DNA of 64,000 nt from Peribacillus sp. FSL P2-0133 (GCF_037975445.1 NZ_CP150254.1:928001-992000), one strand, 5' to 3'; shown: positions 1 to 9,312, numbered from the stretch's first letter. A program made the numbers and translations. The notes: generated by a model not told the origin, from the sequence alone.

Positions 1-191
1 TCGTGGGTACGGATTATCGATTCATCCTGCCTATGTCCGCGATTTTAGGAGCCACTTTCATGCTACTTGCCGATACGATCGGCCGTACAATCAATTCTCC
101 ATATGAAACACCTGTGGTAGCGATTGTTGCGATGATAGGTTTACCTTTCTTCCTCTTAATCGTGCGTAAAGGAGGTAAAGCATTTTCATGA
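1..191 (+). CDS. FecCD-family iron-siderophore ABC permease, C-terminal fragment
   Basis: Only the last ~63 codons are inside the window; the gene begins upstream of base 1. The visible part reads LLADTIGRTI followed by a proline- and glycine-containing membrane segment, which is the conserved end of FecCD (BtuC-like) permeases of iron-siderophore importers. The same LLADTIGR motif ends the next gene, so the two are paralogous halves of a heterodimeric channel. The stop TGA overlaps the ATG of the next gene (ATGA), indicating translational coupling. The siderophore cannot be told from this fragment. Confidence 0.85.
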   Translation, partial: VGTDYRFILPMSAILGATFMLLADTIGRTINSPYETPVVAIVAMIGLPFFLLIVRKGGKAFS

Positions 192-1195
192 TCCAGTCAG
201 CTTTAGTCAAAAAACAGCGATGGATAGTAGGTGCACTATCCGCACTCATTATCATTACGATCATTATAGGGACGTGTTCGGGATATTCGAATCTTTCTTT
301 AGGGCGACTGATTCCAACGCTTTTCGGACAAGGGACATTTAAAGAGGAATTCATATTATTTTCCGTCCGATTACCACGAATCATCATTACCATTTTAGCA
401 GGCATGGCCCTTGCACTGTCGGGAGCCATCCTTCAAGGAATCACACGTAATGATTTAGCCGATCCCGGAATCATCGGGATAAACTCAGGAGCTGGTGTTG
501 CCATAGCCGCTTTCTTTCTGTTTTTCCCGCTTGACGCTGGATCGTTTGTTTATATGGTTCCGCTTGTCGGTTTTATCGGCGCGTTATTGACGGCCTGCTT
601 AATATATATCCTCTCATATAAGAGAAGGAGCGGCCTTGAACCCGTTCGGTTAGTGTTGATCGGGGTTGGTTTTTCAATGGCGCTTTCAGGCCTGATGATT
701 GTCCTTATTTCATCAGCGGAACGAGCCAAAGTCGATTTCATCGCAAAATGGTTGGCGGGAAATATATGGGGAACGGATTGGCCTTTCATTTGGGCAGTTC
801 TTCCATGGTTAATCATCCTCATTCCATTCACTTTATATAAAGCAAATCGTTTGAATCTGCTTGGTTTAAGTGAACCGGTAGCAATTGGGGTCGGAGTATC
901 GATTGAAAAGGAGCGGATCGTATTGCTAATCACGGCTGTAGCACTGGCCGCGGCTGCCGTTTCTGTTACAGGCGGAATTGCATTCATTGGACTCATGTCC
1001 CCGCATATAGCAAAATCTTTGGTAGGACCTCGAAATCAACTATTCATTCCGGTTGCCATTTTAATCGGTGGATGGCTATTGTTGCTTGCCGATACAATAG
1101 GCCGTAATATAATTGAACCTGAGGGGATCCCTGCAGGTATCATGGTTGCATTAATTGGTGCTCCTTATTTCATGTATTTATTGTTGAAAAAATAA
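188..1195 (+). CDS. FecCD-family iron-siderophore ABC transporter permease
   Basis: A 335-residue, very hydrophobic protein with about nine or ten membrane spans, the usual length for FecCD permeases. Recognisable motifs are LSGAILQGITRN near residue 80, the TGGIAFIGLMSPHIAK segment that contacts the ATPase near residue 258, and LLLADTIGRN near 298. It would form the inner-membrane channel with the preceding permease, fed by a binding lipoprotein and an ATPase lying outside the window. The YfiZ/YfhA, FeuB/C and FhuB/G pairs of B. subtilis have this arrangement; which one is orthologous cannot be decided here. A strong terminator follows directly, so this is the last gene of the operon. Confidence 0.9.
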   Translation: MIQSALVKKQRWIVGALSALIIITIIIGTCSGYSNLSLGRLIPTLFGQGTFKEEFILFSVRLPRIIITILAGMALALSGAILQGITRNDLADPGIIGINSGAGVAIAAFFLFFPLDAGSFVYMVPLVGFIGALLTACLIYILSYKRRSGLEPVRLVLIGVGFSMALSGLMIVLISSAERAKVDFIAKWLAGNIWGTDWPFIWAVLPWLIILIPFTLYKANRLNLLGLSEPVAIGVGVSIEKERIVLLITAVALAAAAVSVTGGIAFIGLMSPHIAKSLVGPRNQLFIPVAILIGGWLLLLADTIGRNIIEPEGIPAGIMVALIGAPYFMYLLLKK

Positions 1196-1205
1196 AATCT
1201 TGCAA

Positions 1206-1234
1206 AAATCCCCTGAAATTTTTCAGGGGATTTT
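1206..1234 (+). terminator. Rho-independent terminator after the FecCD permease operon
   Basis: Near-perfect stem AAATCCCCTGAAA / TTTCAGGGGATTT ending in TTTT, ten bases after the permease stop codon. Confidence 0.9.
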
Positions 1235-1273
1235 ATGTTTTTTCAGAGCTGCCGTAGTTTTTAAAAATTAGGA

Positions 1274-2221
1274 TTATTTATATCTAATTATTTCATCAGG
1301 ACTCAATCGTTTCGCTTCGAAATAAAATACTTGAATAAACTTTTTTGTATTTACCCGGGTAGGTGTAAGAACTATTGTTGAATCATTTTGCAGTTCTTTC
1401 ATCTTTTGGCGAACGACTGTGAAATCAAAAAATTTAGAAGCGTAATTTTCAAACTTCGGATTTGAAAAATCCGTTAAACCGAGCGAAGCAAAATGATTTA
1501 ACGAATGGTTAATCGTTCTGCGTATTCGCTGTTCGGCAGCTTTTATTTCCCGATTGATATCAACCTGCAAAGCTGATGTGCCGAGCTTTTTTTTGGTGAT
1601 TTCTACAAAGATATCTTTAAGGGTCGGGAAATGCTTTCCAAAAGTAAAAGTACGTTCATACATAAATAAATATTGAAGCATTTCCATTAAATCTTTTGCA
1701 CCATTTTCTCCAACGATCCCTAATTCCGATAAAAGGAATTCACCCACCTCTCTTATACTTTTTTCATTATAACTATTGGATTTATCAACTTTTGGCTGTT
1801 CAAAATTCAATACACTGTTTAATGAGGCTTGGATATTTGTGATCGATCTTTCTAAATGAATGCGTTCCATGACTTTTCGGATGACTGTTAATATTTCAAT
1901 ACGATTGATTGGTTTAGTAATATAATAATCGATTCCAAGTGAGTATGCCTCACCAATCAGCTCCTTTGATTCAACCTGCGAAATCATTATTATTTTTCCG
2001 TTAAATGTATTTTTTATATGACGAAGTGTCTCAATGCCATCCCGGATGGGCATTAATAAATCAATAAATAGTATATCAATTTGTTTTAAATTCAAAATAT
2101 GTCCTTCTAATAGACTTCCATCCTCGGCTTCCTCCACCACTTCTCCTAAATCTTCGTTCTCAATAATTTGGCTCAAGTTTGAACGTATTGCACAATCATC
2201 ATCTGTTATAAAAAAACGCAT
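1274..2221 (-). CDS. glnL: Response regulator GlnL (YcbB-type), glutamine utilisation
   Basis: 315 residues. Residues 1-115 form a CheY-like receiver: acidic pocket TDDD at 6-9, phospho-acceptor Asp at ~54 in LFIDLLMP, and the conserved Lys in ITKP at ~103. The remaining ~190 residues are the YcbB-type output domain seen in B. subtilis GlnL rather than a common OmpR or NarL winged helix. The gene starts four bases after the stop of the kinase gene, as in glnK-glnL operons. In B. subtilis this pair senses glutamine and activates glsA-glnT; here the glutaminase gene lies just across the divergent promoter region, which supports the same role. Confidence 0.88.
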   Translation of the reverse strand: MRFFITDDDCAIRSNLSQIIENEDLGEVVEEAEDGSLLEGHILNLKQIDILFIDLLMPIRDGIETLRHIKNTFNGKIIMISQVESKELIGEAYSLGIDYYITKPINRIEILTVIRKVMERIHLERSITNIQASLNSVLNFEQPKVDKSNSYNEKSIREVGEFLLSELGIVGENGAKDLMEMLQYLFMYERTFTFGKHFPTLKDIFVEITKKKLGTSALQVDINREIKAAEQRIRRTINHSLNHFASLGLTDFSNPKFENYASKFFDFTVVRQKMKELQNDSTIVLTPTRVNTKKFIQVFYFEAKRLSPDEIIRYK

Positions 2222-2225
2222 GGAA

Positions 2226-3536
2226 TCATCCTTTCTGGATCAACTTATGAATGGGTAATTTTATTGAAAAAACGGCACCGTTAAAACTATTCTCAAACAG
2301 GATATCGCCTCCCAGTTCTTTTACGACTTCTTTAACATATGAGAGACCAATCCCTGTTGAAGGTGTCCCTAAATGATCATATTTTGAAGTGAATCCAGGT
2401 TTGAATATGACAGTCTGATATTTTTGAGGAATTCCAGGTCCGGTATCAGCAACCTTGAATTCTACATTGTCGCGAATTTCACTCAAACTTAAACGTACGA
2501 TTCCCTTTTCTTCAATTGCTTCCACTGCATTAGCGACTAAATTATTGAAAAGGGATAATACGGTGTATACATGATAATGTGAATCGTTTTTTCCATCTAA
2601 TGAGTATTCAAATTGAATATCCTTTCCTAATGATAAGGCATACTTTTCATTAATTCGGATGATTAAATGAAAAAGTTCAGCAGCATTCATATAATCCCTA
2701 AAACTCTCATTGGAAATCAGTTTGGAGAGACCAGCAAAAATTCGTTGATTATCTTTCTTGACTTCATGCATTTCACCCGCGATGCGCAATGCTTTTTGAC
2801 TATATGGTTCTGTAGGAACATGAAGTTGCTTTTCCCGTTTTTCCAGTCCTTTTAATTCTCGATACAAATCATACGATTTCTTTGTAATATTCTCTGCATT
2901 ATTTAATGTTTTTTTTAAGTGGATCGTTTCCTCATATAAATTGGAAATGAGCATCAGCATATGTTCATTTTGTTTTCTGATTTGCCGTTCCTTTGATTGT
3001 GCTTCATATAGTTTCATCATATTAAAAAAGCTTAAAACGATAAAACTGTGGGCGAATGCGATCATGATCATCTCGTTTAGTGAACCTAACGTAATTGTTG
3101 TTTCTAATACAATATATTGAAAGATTAATTCTATTGAGTCAGACAATATTTCGATAATAAGACCAATAAATCCAATAATCAACGATCGGTTTTGAAAGCG
3201 ATTGATTTTCACTAAATAAAAAAGAAAGGAGTAGGTGAAATAAAAAAAGAAACTTGGAAAATGGACTTGAAAAGCGGAAGACCAGGAAAAACTATCAAGC
3301 ATGAAAAAGTCTATTAGGATACGAAATACCACAACCATTGTTCCTGTCAGGAAGCCTGAAAAAATGGCAGGTGTTTTCTGTAATAATAGTAAAAAGAAGA
3401 AAAGTACAGGCGGACCAAAACTTACCCGAAACGTTTCATTTAAAGGATAAAAACTCAATTCGCCTGCTAAAGGCACTGTTAACAACATCAAAGCAAGGAT
3501 ATTGACCTCTTTTTTCATTAACGTACTGAGATTCAA
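2226..3536 (-). CDS. glnK: Sensor histidine kinase GlnK (YcbA-type)
   Basis: About 436 residues from a TTG start at 3536. A GGAGGTG ribosome site (3542-3548) sits five bases before that TTG; the reading frame stays open upstream to an ATG at 3590, but that start has no comparable site. The N-terminal ~190 residues hold about six membrane spans, followed by a coiled-coil-like linker and a C-terminal GHKL ATPase with N box (NNLVANAVEAIEE), G1 (VADTGPGIP) and G2 (GIGLSYVKEV). It forms an operon with glnL downstream and is divergent from glsA. Known role of the family: detecting glutamine and phosphorylating GlnL. There is no obvious canonical HisKA H box, as expected for this kinase group. Confidence 0.85.
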   Translation of the reverse strand: MNLSTLMKKEVNILALMLLTVPLAGELSFYPLNETFRVSFGPPVLFFFLLLLQKTPAIFSGFLTGTMVVVFRILIDFFMLDSFSWSSAFQVHFPSFFFYFTYSFLFYLVKINRFQNRSLIIGFIGLIIEILSDSIELIFQYIVLETTITLGSLNEMIMIAFAHSFIVLSFFNMMKLYEAQSKERQIRKQNEHMLMLISNLYEETIHLKKTLNNAENITKKSYDLYRELKGLEKREKQLHVPTEPYSQKALRIAGEMHEVKKDNQRIFAGLSKLISNESFRDYMNAAELFHLIIRINEKYALSLGKDIQFEYSLDGKNDSHYHVYTVLSLFNNLVANAVEAIEEKGIVRLSLSEIRDNVEFKVADTGPGIPQKYQTVIFKPGFTSKYDHLGTPSTGIGLSYVKEVVKELGGDILFENSFNGAVFSIKLPIHKLIQKG

Positions 3537-3727
3537 GTCGTCACCTCCCAATTTGTTTAAAAAATCAGTATACAGTTTCATCGGCCTCAATACAACGCTT
3601 ACTTTGTTTCTGAATAGAACGGCTTATAACCAATTATGGCAAACCCAATCTTTTTTTCTATCCACAATAAATGGTAACGGAATATGTGAAATAAACACGT
3701 TTTTTTTGTGGATTTTTATTTTTTTGA

Positions 3728-3743
3728 TTTTGTAGGTTTTCGT
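3728..3743 (+). promoter_or_regulatory. Candidate GlnL-binding direct repeat upstream of glsA
   Basis: TTTTGT, four bases, then TTTCGT, inside a very T-rich tract (3700-3743) between divergent glnK and glsA. As I recall, B. subtilis GlnL binds a direct repeat of the form TTTTGT-N4-TTTTGT before glsA; this site differs from that by one base. Another TTTTGT lies at 3704-3709. Function is inferred from position and recalled consensus. Confidence 0.45.
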
Positions 3744-3789
3744 ATGATTATGTAGTTCCCAATTTAAAATTAACGTAGATAGAAATTTT

Positions 3790-3804
3790 TGAAAGCGCTT
3801 AACA
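3790..3804 (+). promoter_or_regulatory. Imperfect cre-like element (CcpA)
   Basis: TGAAAGCGCTTAACA matches a catabolite-responsive element except for one extra base in the right half. It contains the palindromic AAGCGCTT core and lies 117 bases before the glsA start. Carbon control of glutaminase would make sense, but the one-base insertion makes this doubtful. Confidence 0.3.
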
Positions 3805-3920
3805 ATATTTAGAATATTCATTATATTTTCATCGAATCTATTACAAGTAAGCTTGATGGCATTCGGAAAGACGCTCATATTGAAAAAATAATGATACAAC
3901 AACTGAAGAGGTGGAAGAAT

Positions 3921-4913
3921 GTGATTGAAGAATTGTCAAAAGAGTATGACATTCATGTTAATAGTCAAAGAAAAGCCGACTTAGATGAATGGGTAGCACA
4001 TTACAGATCCTTTGCTGCTGAAGGGAAAACCGCCAATTATATACCGGCATTGAGAAATGCACATTTATCGCAATTGGGTATTTGCATACTGGAGCCTGGT
4101 GGAACAATGATCAAGACAGGGGATTGGGAAGTCCCCTTCACGCTGCAAAGTATTTCGAAAGTGCTCAGCTTTATAGCCGCATGCTTGGGATGCGGCATTT
4201 CTTATGTGTTAGAGAGGGTCGATGTGGAACCAACTGGGGATGCTTTCAATTCAATTATTCGTTTAGAAATGCATAAGCCGGGAAAACCGTTTAATCCTAT
4301 GATAAATGCAGGGGCGATTACAATAGCATCGCTTCTCCCAGGGGATTCTTCACAAAAAAAATTGGAATTTCTCTATGCATTATTTGAAAATTTGTTAGGG
4401 AAGCGCCCAACCATCAATGAGGAAGTGTATCAATCTGAGTGGCAAACTTCCCATAGAAATAGAGCTTTAGCTCACTATTTAAAAGAGACGAATTATTTAG
4501 AATCGGATGTAGAGGAAGCTTTAGAGGTTTACCTCAAGCAATGTTCCATAGAAGTAACCACAGAAGACATAGCCTTGCTTGGACTGATTCTTGCACAAGA
4601 TGGTTACCATCCTCTTCGTAAAGAACAAGTAATCCCTAAAAAAGTGGCTAAGCTGGCCAAAGCATTAATGCTTACTTGTGGTATGTACAATGCTTCGGGG
4701 AAATTTGCGGCTTTTGTTGGGGTGCCAGCCAAAAGTGGAGTATCTGGCGGGATTATGGCACTAGTTCCTCCAAGTGCCAGAAGCGGAATGCCTTTTCAAG
4801 ATGGATGTGGCATTGGCATATACGGACCAGCCATTGATGAATATGGGAATAGCGTAACAGGTAGTATGTTATTGAAACAAATGGCACAGGAATGGGATCT
4901 AAGTATTTTCTAA
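3921..4913 (+). CDS. glsA: Glutaminase A
   Basis: Hydrolyses L-glutamine to glutamate and ammonia in the cytoplasm. A beta-lactamase-fold glutaminase of ~330 residues from the GTG at 3921, which is preceded at six bases by GAAGAGGTGG; an ATG at 3891 in frame lacks a ribosome site. The catalytic Ser-x-x-Lys is in LQSISKV, followed by the conserved substrate-binding INAGAI and a C-terminal KSGVSGGI / GCGIGIYGPAID region. B. subtilis GlsA (YbgJ) has nearly the same length. It is divergent from glnK-glnL and probably activated by GlnL. The next gene is an amino-acid permease of the APC type, not the AGCS-type glnT found beside glsA in B. subtilis. Confidence 0.92.
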   Translation: MIEELSKEYDIHVNSQRKADLDEWVAHYRSFAAEGKTANYIPALRNAHLSQLGICILEPGGTMIKTGDWEVPFTLQSISKVLSFIAACLGCGISYVLERVDVEPTGDAFNSIIRLEMHKPGKPFNPMINAGAITIASLLPGDSSQKKLEFLYALFENLLGKRPTINEEVYQSEWQTSHRNRALAHYLKETNYLESDVEEALEVYLKQCSIEVTTEDIALLGLILAQDGYHPLRKEQVIPKKVAKLAKALMLTCGMYNASGKFAAFVGVPAKSGVSGGIMALVPPSARSGMPFQDGCGIGIYGPAIDEYGNSVTGSMLLKQMAQEWDLSIF

Positions 4914-5079
4914 AAGCAAGATAATCTGTTCTTATAAAAAAGCGATATTTAACAAGAGGTGATGTAATGCAGCAATTATTTTAAGATTCAGTTGGATGTA
5001 TTTGACACAAATCATAAATCCAATTACTTTAAGAACCTTATTATAAAGGAATAATTTTGGAAAGCATGGTGATGAACAT

Positions 5080-6714
5080 ATGAATAATTTGCAGCGAAAG
5101 ATGGGAACATTTTCGTTAACGATGGTAGGACTCGGGTCCATTATTGGCTCAGGTTGGTTATTCGGAGCTTGGAGAGCGGCACAAATCGCAGGACCCGCTG
5201 CCATTATCTCTTGGATTATCGGGATGGTCGTTATTTTATTTATAGCACTTTCTTACAGTGAATTAGGGTCTATGTTTCCTGAAGCTGGGGGAATGGTAAA
5301 ATACACGCAATACTCTCATGGTTCTTTTTTAGGGTTTCTTGCAGGTTGGGCAAACTGGATTGCAATCGTTTCCGTAATTCCAGTTGAAGCGATCGCTTCT
5401 GTTCAATATATGAGCTCATGGCCATGGGAATGGGCACGGTGGACACATGGTTTAGTGGAAAACGGAAGTCTTACTGGGGGAGGCTTGGCAATTGCCTCTG
5501 CCTTACTGATCGTCTACTTTTTATTAAATTACTGGACGGTTAGTTTGTTTTCGAAAGCTAATTCATTTATTACAGTCTTTAAGGTTATTATACCTGGACT
5601 TACGATTGGGTCACTTTTATTTGCCGGGTTTCATGGATCCAATTTTACCTCTGCAGGAAGTATTGCTCCCAATGGTTGGGCAAGTGTACTTACAGCTGTA
5701 GCAACTTCTGGTATCATCTTTGCATTTAACGGTTTTCAAAGTCCAATTAATATGGCAGGTGAGGCAAAGAATCCTGGACGTTCGATCCCAATTGCCGTAA
5801 TTGGCTCCATTTTAATTGCAACGGTCATCTACGTTTTATTACAGGTTGCGTTTATAGGAGCCGTGGATCCGTCCATGATCGTGAACGGATGGCAACATTT
5901 GAATTTCAATTCACCGTTTGCTGACTTAGCAATTGTTCTAGGTATAAACTGGTTAGTTATTTTACTATATGTGGATGCGTTTATTTCTCCGTCCGGGACA
6001 GGAATAACTTACACGGCGACAACGTCACGAATGCTTTATGGAATGGAAAAGAATAAATATTTGCCAAGCGTTTTTGGAAAACTGCATCCACTTTATGGTA
6101 TCCCTCGTCAAGCCATGTTTTTGAATCTAGGTGTATCTTTCTTATTTTTATTCATGTTTAGAGGCTGGGGCGTTTTGGCAGAGGTTATATCGGTTGCGAC
6201 ATTAGTCTCTTATATTACAGGTCCAGTTACAGTTATGACATTAAGGCGCACAGGTCAGAATTTGTACAGACCATTACGTCTAAAAGGATTAAGCATCATT
6301 GCACCACTTGGCTTTGTTTTTGCCTCTTTGGTTCTATATTGGGCAAGATGGCCACTGACAGGACAAGTATTATTTATCATTATGATTGGTCTTCCTATTT
6401 ATTTCTATTATCAATCAAAAATAAAATGGAAGGGATTCCGTCAAAACTTTTCAGCTGGGCTTTGGATGGTTGTTTACTTACTCTGTATGATGACCATTTC
6501 ATACTTAGGCAGTGAAAAGTTTGGTGGACTAAACATAATCCCATTTGGTTGGGATATGGTCATCATTACATGTTTATCTCTAGGGTTTTATACTTGGGCA
6601 ATAAAGAGTGGATTTCAAACAGAATATTTGGAACAAGGACAAAAAGTAAATGAAGACTTGAGGTCGATGGAGAACAACATTGCAACTCAAACTGATAAAA
6701 AGAACGCTGTATAA
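5080..6714 (+). CDS. APC-superfamily amino-acid permease
   Basis: 544 residues with at least 12 membrane spans. The N-terminal helix GLGSIIGSGWLFG carries the substrate-backbone-binding GSG motif of the APC family, and FNGFQSPINMAGEAKNPGR is the typical TM6/loop signature. ATG at 5080 follows GGTGATG. The long hydrophilic tail is charged. The gene lies 166 bases after glsA with no terminator between them, so co-transcription is likely; an acidic amino acid or glutamine is then a reasonable substrate guess, but the family does not fix it. Resemblance to B. subtilis YveA/AspT-type transporters is an impression only. Confidence 0.85.
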   Translation: MNNLQRKMGTFSLTMVGLGSIIGSGWLFGAWRAAQIAGPAAIISWIIGMVVILFIALSYSELGSMFPEAGGMVKYTQYSHGSFLGFLAGWANWIAIVSVIPVEAIASVQYMSSWPWEWARWTHGLVENGSLTGGGLAIASALLIVYFLLNYWTVSLFSKANSFITVFKVIIPGLTIGSLLFAGFHGSNFTSAGSIAPNGWASVLTAVATSGIIFAFNGFQSPINMAGEAKNPGRSIPIAVIGSILIATVIYVLLQVAFIGAVDPSMIVNGWQHLNFNSPFADLAIVLGINWLVILLYVDAFISPSGTGITYTATTSRMLYGMEKNKYLPSVFGKLHPLYGIPRQAMFLNLGVSFLFLFMFRGWGVLAEVISVATLVSYITGPVTVMTLRRTGQNLYRPLRLKGLSIIAPLGFVFASLVLYWARWPLTGQVLFIIMIGLPIYFYYQSKIKWKGFRQNFSAGLWMVVYLLCMMTISYLGSEKFGGLNIIPFGWDMVIITCLSLGFYTWAIKSGFQTEYLEQGQKVNEDLRSMENNIATQTDKKNAV

Positions 6715-6813
6715 ATGATGAATCCACTACATTGGTTAGCATGCTCCAATAAGCTATTACATTCATTGAATGACTTCGAAAGTGCTTCTTTCTATTTATA
6801 TTGATGAGGACAC

Positions 6814-6855
6814 AAAAAGGGGGGACGGCAAATTTAATTTGCTGTCCCCCTTTTT
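6814..6855 (+). terminator. Bidirectional terminator between the APC permease and a small minus-strand gene
   Basis: Long stem built from AAAAAGGGGGGACGGCAAATT and its near-complement ending CCCCCTTTTT. It has T-runs on both strands, so it can serve the plus-strand permease and the small converging gene at 6883-6972. Confidence 0.9.
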
Positions 6856-6882
6856 GGAATTTAAGAAAAGGCTGTTATTTTT

Positions 6883-6972
6883 TTATTTCACACCTGGTTT
6901 ATCTTCATATCCGGCAGTGAAGATAGCGGCTAAAAATGTAATAGCAACTCCAACGATAATAACTGTGCCCAT
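6883..6972 (-). CDS. Small single-span membrane protein, 29 residues
   Basis: A short reading frame with an excellent ribosome site (AAAGGGAGGTC, seven bases before the ATG at 6972). The product begins MGTVIIVGVAITFLAAIF, one hydrophobic helix, then a short polar tail GYEDKPGVK. It ends next to a bidirectional terminator. Base pattern, ribosome site and terminator make it a believable gene although it is too short for routine gene callers. The function is not recognised; tiny one-helix proteins of this type are common in Bacillus envelope and sporulation regulons. Confidence 0.65.
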   Translation of the reverse strand: MGTVIIVGVAITFLAAIFTAGYEDKPGVK

Positions 6973-7225
6973 GTTATGACCTCCCTTTACCCATATTGTC
7001 CCACTTAAGTATAGGCTTAGTATACCCTAATTTTTAGCAGGAGTGCACACAAATTTTCTTGTCAGCATATTTATCATAAATTCTCAATGATTAAGCCTTT
7101 TTCGATGCATGGAGGGTCAAGGGGATTCGAAACAATGCCCGGCCACTTTTTAAAGTCTGACATGTTTGTCAGACTTGGAGCATAGATTTAAGTATTCTCT
7201 GAAAGTGACAGGGGGAGGTTCCTTA

Positions 7226-9121
7226 ATGGATATTTTAAAGAAAATCGAAAAATTTAGAGAAGATGAACAGAAGCTGAAGTGGGAAGGCACCTTCGCAGAG
7301 TACTTAGAAATATTGAAAGAAACGCCTTTAGTTGCTCAATCTGCTCATTCACGTGTATACAACATGATCAGAGATGCAGGGATAGAAGAAGTAAATGGGA
7401 CAAAGAAATACAATTTTTTCAGCGGTCAGTTGTTTGGCCTAGAGGATTCACTGGAAAGGCTCATCGAGGAATATTTCCATCCGGCGGCAAAGCGGCTCGA
7501 TGTCCGTAAGCGGATATTGCTTCTCATGGGTCCTGTGTCAGGTGGGAAGTCCACACTCGTATCTTTACTGAAGCGTGGACTTGAAAGTTATTCATTAAAA
7601 GACTCTGGTGCGATTTATGCAATAAAAGGATGCCCGATGCATGAAGATCCACTGCATCTCATTCCGCAGTATTTACGGGATGATTTTTATGAAGAATATG
7701 GCATCCGGATTGAAGGAAACCTATCACCGCTGAATGTAATGAGGTTAGAACAGGAGTATGGAAGCAGGATTGAAGATGTGATGGTCGAGCGTATTTTCCT
7801 TTCAGAGGATAAGCGTGTTGGAATTGGAACATTCAGTCCTTCAGACCCTAAGTCACAGGATATTGCTGATTTGACGGGCAGCATCGATTTTTCGACCATT
7901 GCCGAATACGGATCGGAATCAGATCCGCGTGCCTATCGCTTTGATGGCGAGCTGAACAAGGCGAACCGCGGGATGATGGAGTTCCAGGAGATGCTGAAAT
8001 GTGATGAGAAGTTCTTATGGCATTTGCTATCATTGACACAAGAGGGGAATTTTAAAGCAGGCCGTTTTGCATTGATCAGTGCAGATGAACTCATTGTGGC
8101 TCATACGAATGAAACAGAGTATAAATCGTTCATTTCCAACAAGAAAAATGAAGCATTGCATTCCCGTATCATTGTCATGCCTATTCCATATAATCTTAAG
8201 GTTACCGAGGAAGAAAAGATTTATGAAAAAATGATCCGTGAAAGTGATGTCTCGGATGTTCATATAGCTCCGCATACATTAAGGGTGGCGGCAATCTTTA
8301 GCATCATGACCCGCCTGAAGGATCCCAAAAAGGGCGATATCGATTTAGTGAAAAAGATGAGGCTTTATGATGGGGAAAATGTCGAAGGATTTAATTCCGC
8401 AGACATCAATGAATTGAAAAAAGAATACCAGGACGAAGGCATGAGCGGAATCGATCCGCGGTATGTGATTAACCGAATTTCCTCTACGATCATTCGTAAG
8501 GAAAATCCGTCCATTAATGCATTGGATGTACTTATGTCATTAAAGGCAGGTCTTGACCAGCATCCGTCCATCACGAACGAACTTCGGGAGAGGTATTTGA
8601 ATTTCATTTCACTGGCACGTAAAGAATACGATGCCATTGCAAAAAATGAAGTGCAAAAGGCATTTGTTTATTCATATGAAGAGTCGGCGAAGATCCTCAT
8701 GGATAACTATCTTGATAATGTCGAAGCATACTGCAATAAATCAAGGCTGCGCGATCCATTGACTGGGGAGGAAATCAACCCTGATGAAAAATTGATGCGC
8801 TCGATAGAAGAACAAATTGGAATATCCGAGAATGCAAAAAAAGCATTCCGCGAAGAAATACTGATTCGCATTTCTGCATATGCACGTAAAGGCAAGCGAT
8901 TCGATTATAATTCCCATGATCGTTTACGGGAAGCGATCCAGAAAAAACTATTCGCGGATTTGAAGGATGTCGTTAAGATCACTACTTCAACGAAGACACC
9001 AGACGAAAGGCAACTGAAGAAAGTGAACGAGGTCATCACGAGACTTATCGACGAGCACGGGTATAATTCGACTTCAGCCAATGATTTACTGCGCTATGTG
9101 GGCAGCTTGTTAAATCGGTAA
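7226..9121 (+). CDS. prkA: PrkA, AAA+ serine protein kinase/protease of sporulation
   Basis: 631 residues from the ATG at 7226, which has GGGGGAGG six bases upstream; the frame is open to 7166 but that start is weaker and would exceed the family length. N-terminal PrkA AAA domain with Walker A GPVSGGKST near residue 105, Walker B-like region around residues 240-300, and C-terminal PrkA helical domain. In B. subtilis the gene belongs to the sigma-E mother-cell regulon; the product was described as a Ser kinase and more recently as an ATP-dependent protease acting in sporulation. Its usual partner yhbH lies 1.26 kb downstream on the same strand, separated here by small genes and terminators. 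Confidence 0.95.
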   Translation: MDILKKIEKFREDEQKLKWEGTFAEYLEILKETPLVAQSAHSRVYNMIRDAGIEEVNGTKKYNFFSGQLFGLEDSLERLIEEYFHPAAKRLDVRKRILLLMGPVSGGKSTLVSLLKRGLESYSLKDSGAIYAIKGCPMHEDPLHLIPQYLRDDFYEEYGIRIEGNLSPLNVMRLEQEYGSRIEDVMVERIFLSEDKRVGIGTFSPSDPKSQDIADLTGSIDFSTIAEYGSESDPRAYRFDGELNKANRGMMEFQEMLKCDEKFLWHLLSLTQEGNFKAGRFALISADELIVAHTNETEYKSFISNKKNEALHSRIIVMPIPYNLKVTEEEKIYEKMIRESDVSDVHIAPHTLRVAAIFSIMTRLKDPKKGDIDLVKKMRLYDGENVEGFNSADINELKKEYQDEGMSGIDPRYVINRISSTIIRKENPSINALDVLMSLKAGLDQHPSITNELRERYLNFISLARKEYDAIAKNEVQKAFVYSYEESAKILMDNYLDNVEAYCNKSRLRDPLTGEEINPDEKLMRSIEEQIGISENAKKAFREEILIRISAYARKGKRFDYNSHDRLREAIQKKLFADLKDVVKITTSTKTPDERQLKKVNEVITRLIDEHGYNSTSANDLLRYVGSLLNR

Positions 9122-9135
9122 TCCATAATTTTTTG

Positions 9136-9163
9136 CCCCTGCCCCATATCGGGCAGGGGTTTA
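9136..9163 (+). terminator. Terminator after prkA
   Basis: CCCCTGCCC, six-base loop, GGGCAGGGG followed by TTTAT, 15 bases after the stop codon. Confidence 0.85.
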
Positions 9164-9312
9164 TCTCCTTTTGCGGAAGGCGGGATGCTTGAAAATTGGA
9201 TTAGAGGAAATCCAATCGATTCCTTTCAAATTCTGAATTCCCATTGAAATCATGCACCTTTTGAAGGTGTTAAAGGGTGCTTTGACAAGGAATTGGAAAT
9301 AATGAACCAAAC

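Noticed and set aside
6770..6979. 69-residue plus-strand frame after the APC permease
   Set aside because: It runs through the bidirectional terminator and antisense to the better-supported 29-residue gene; no ribosome site.
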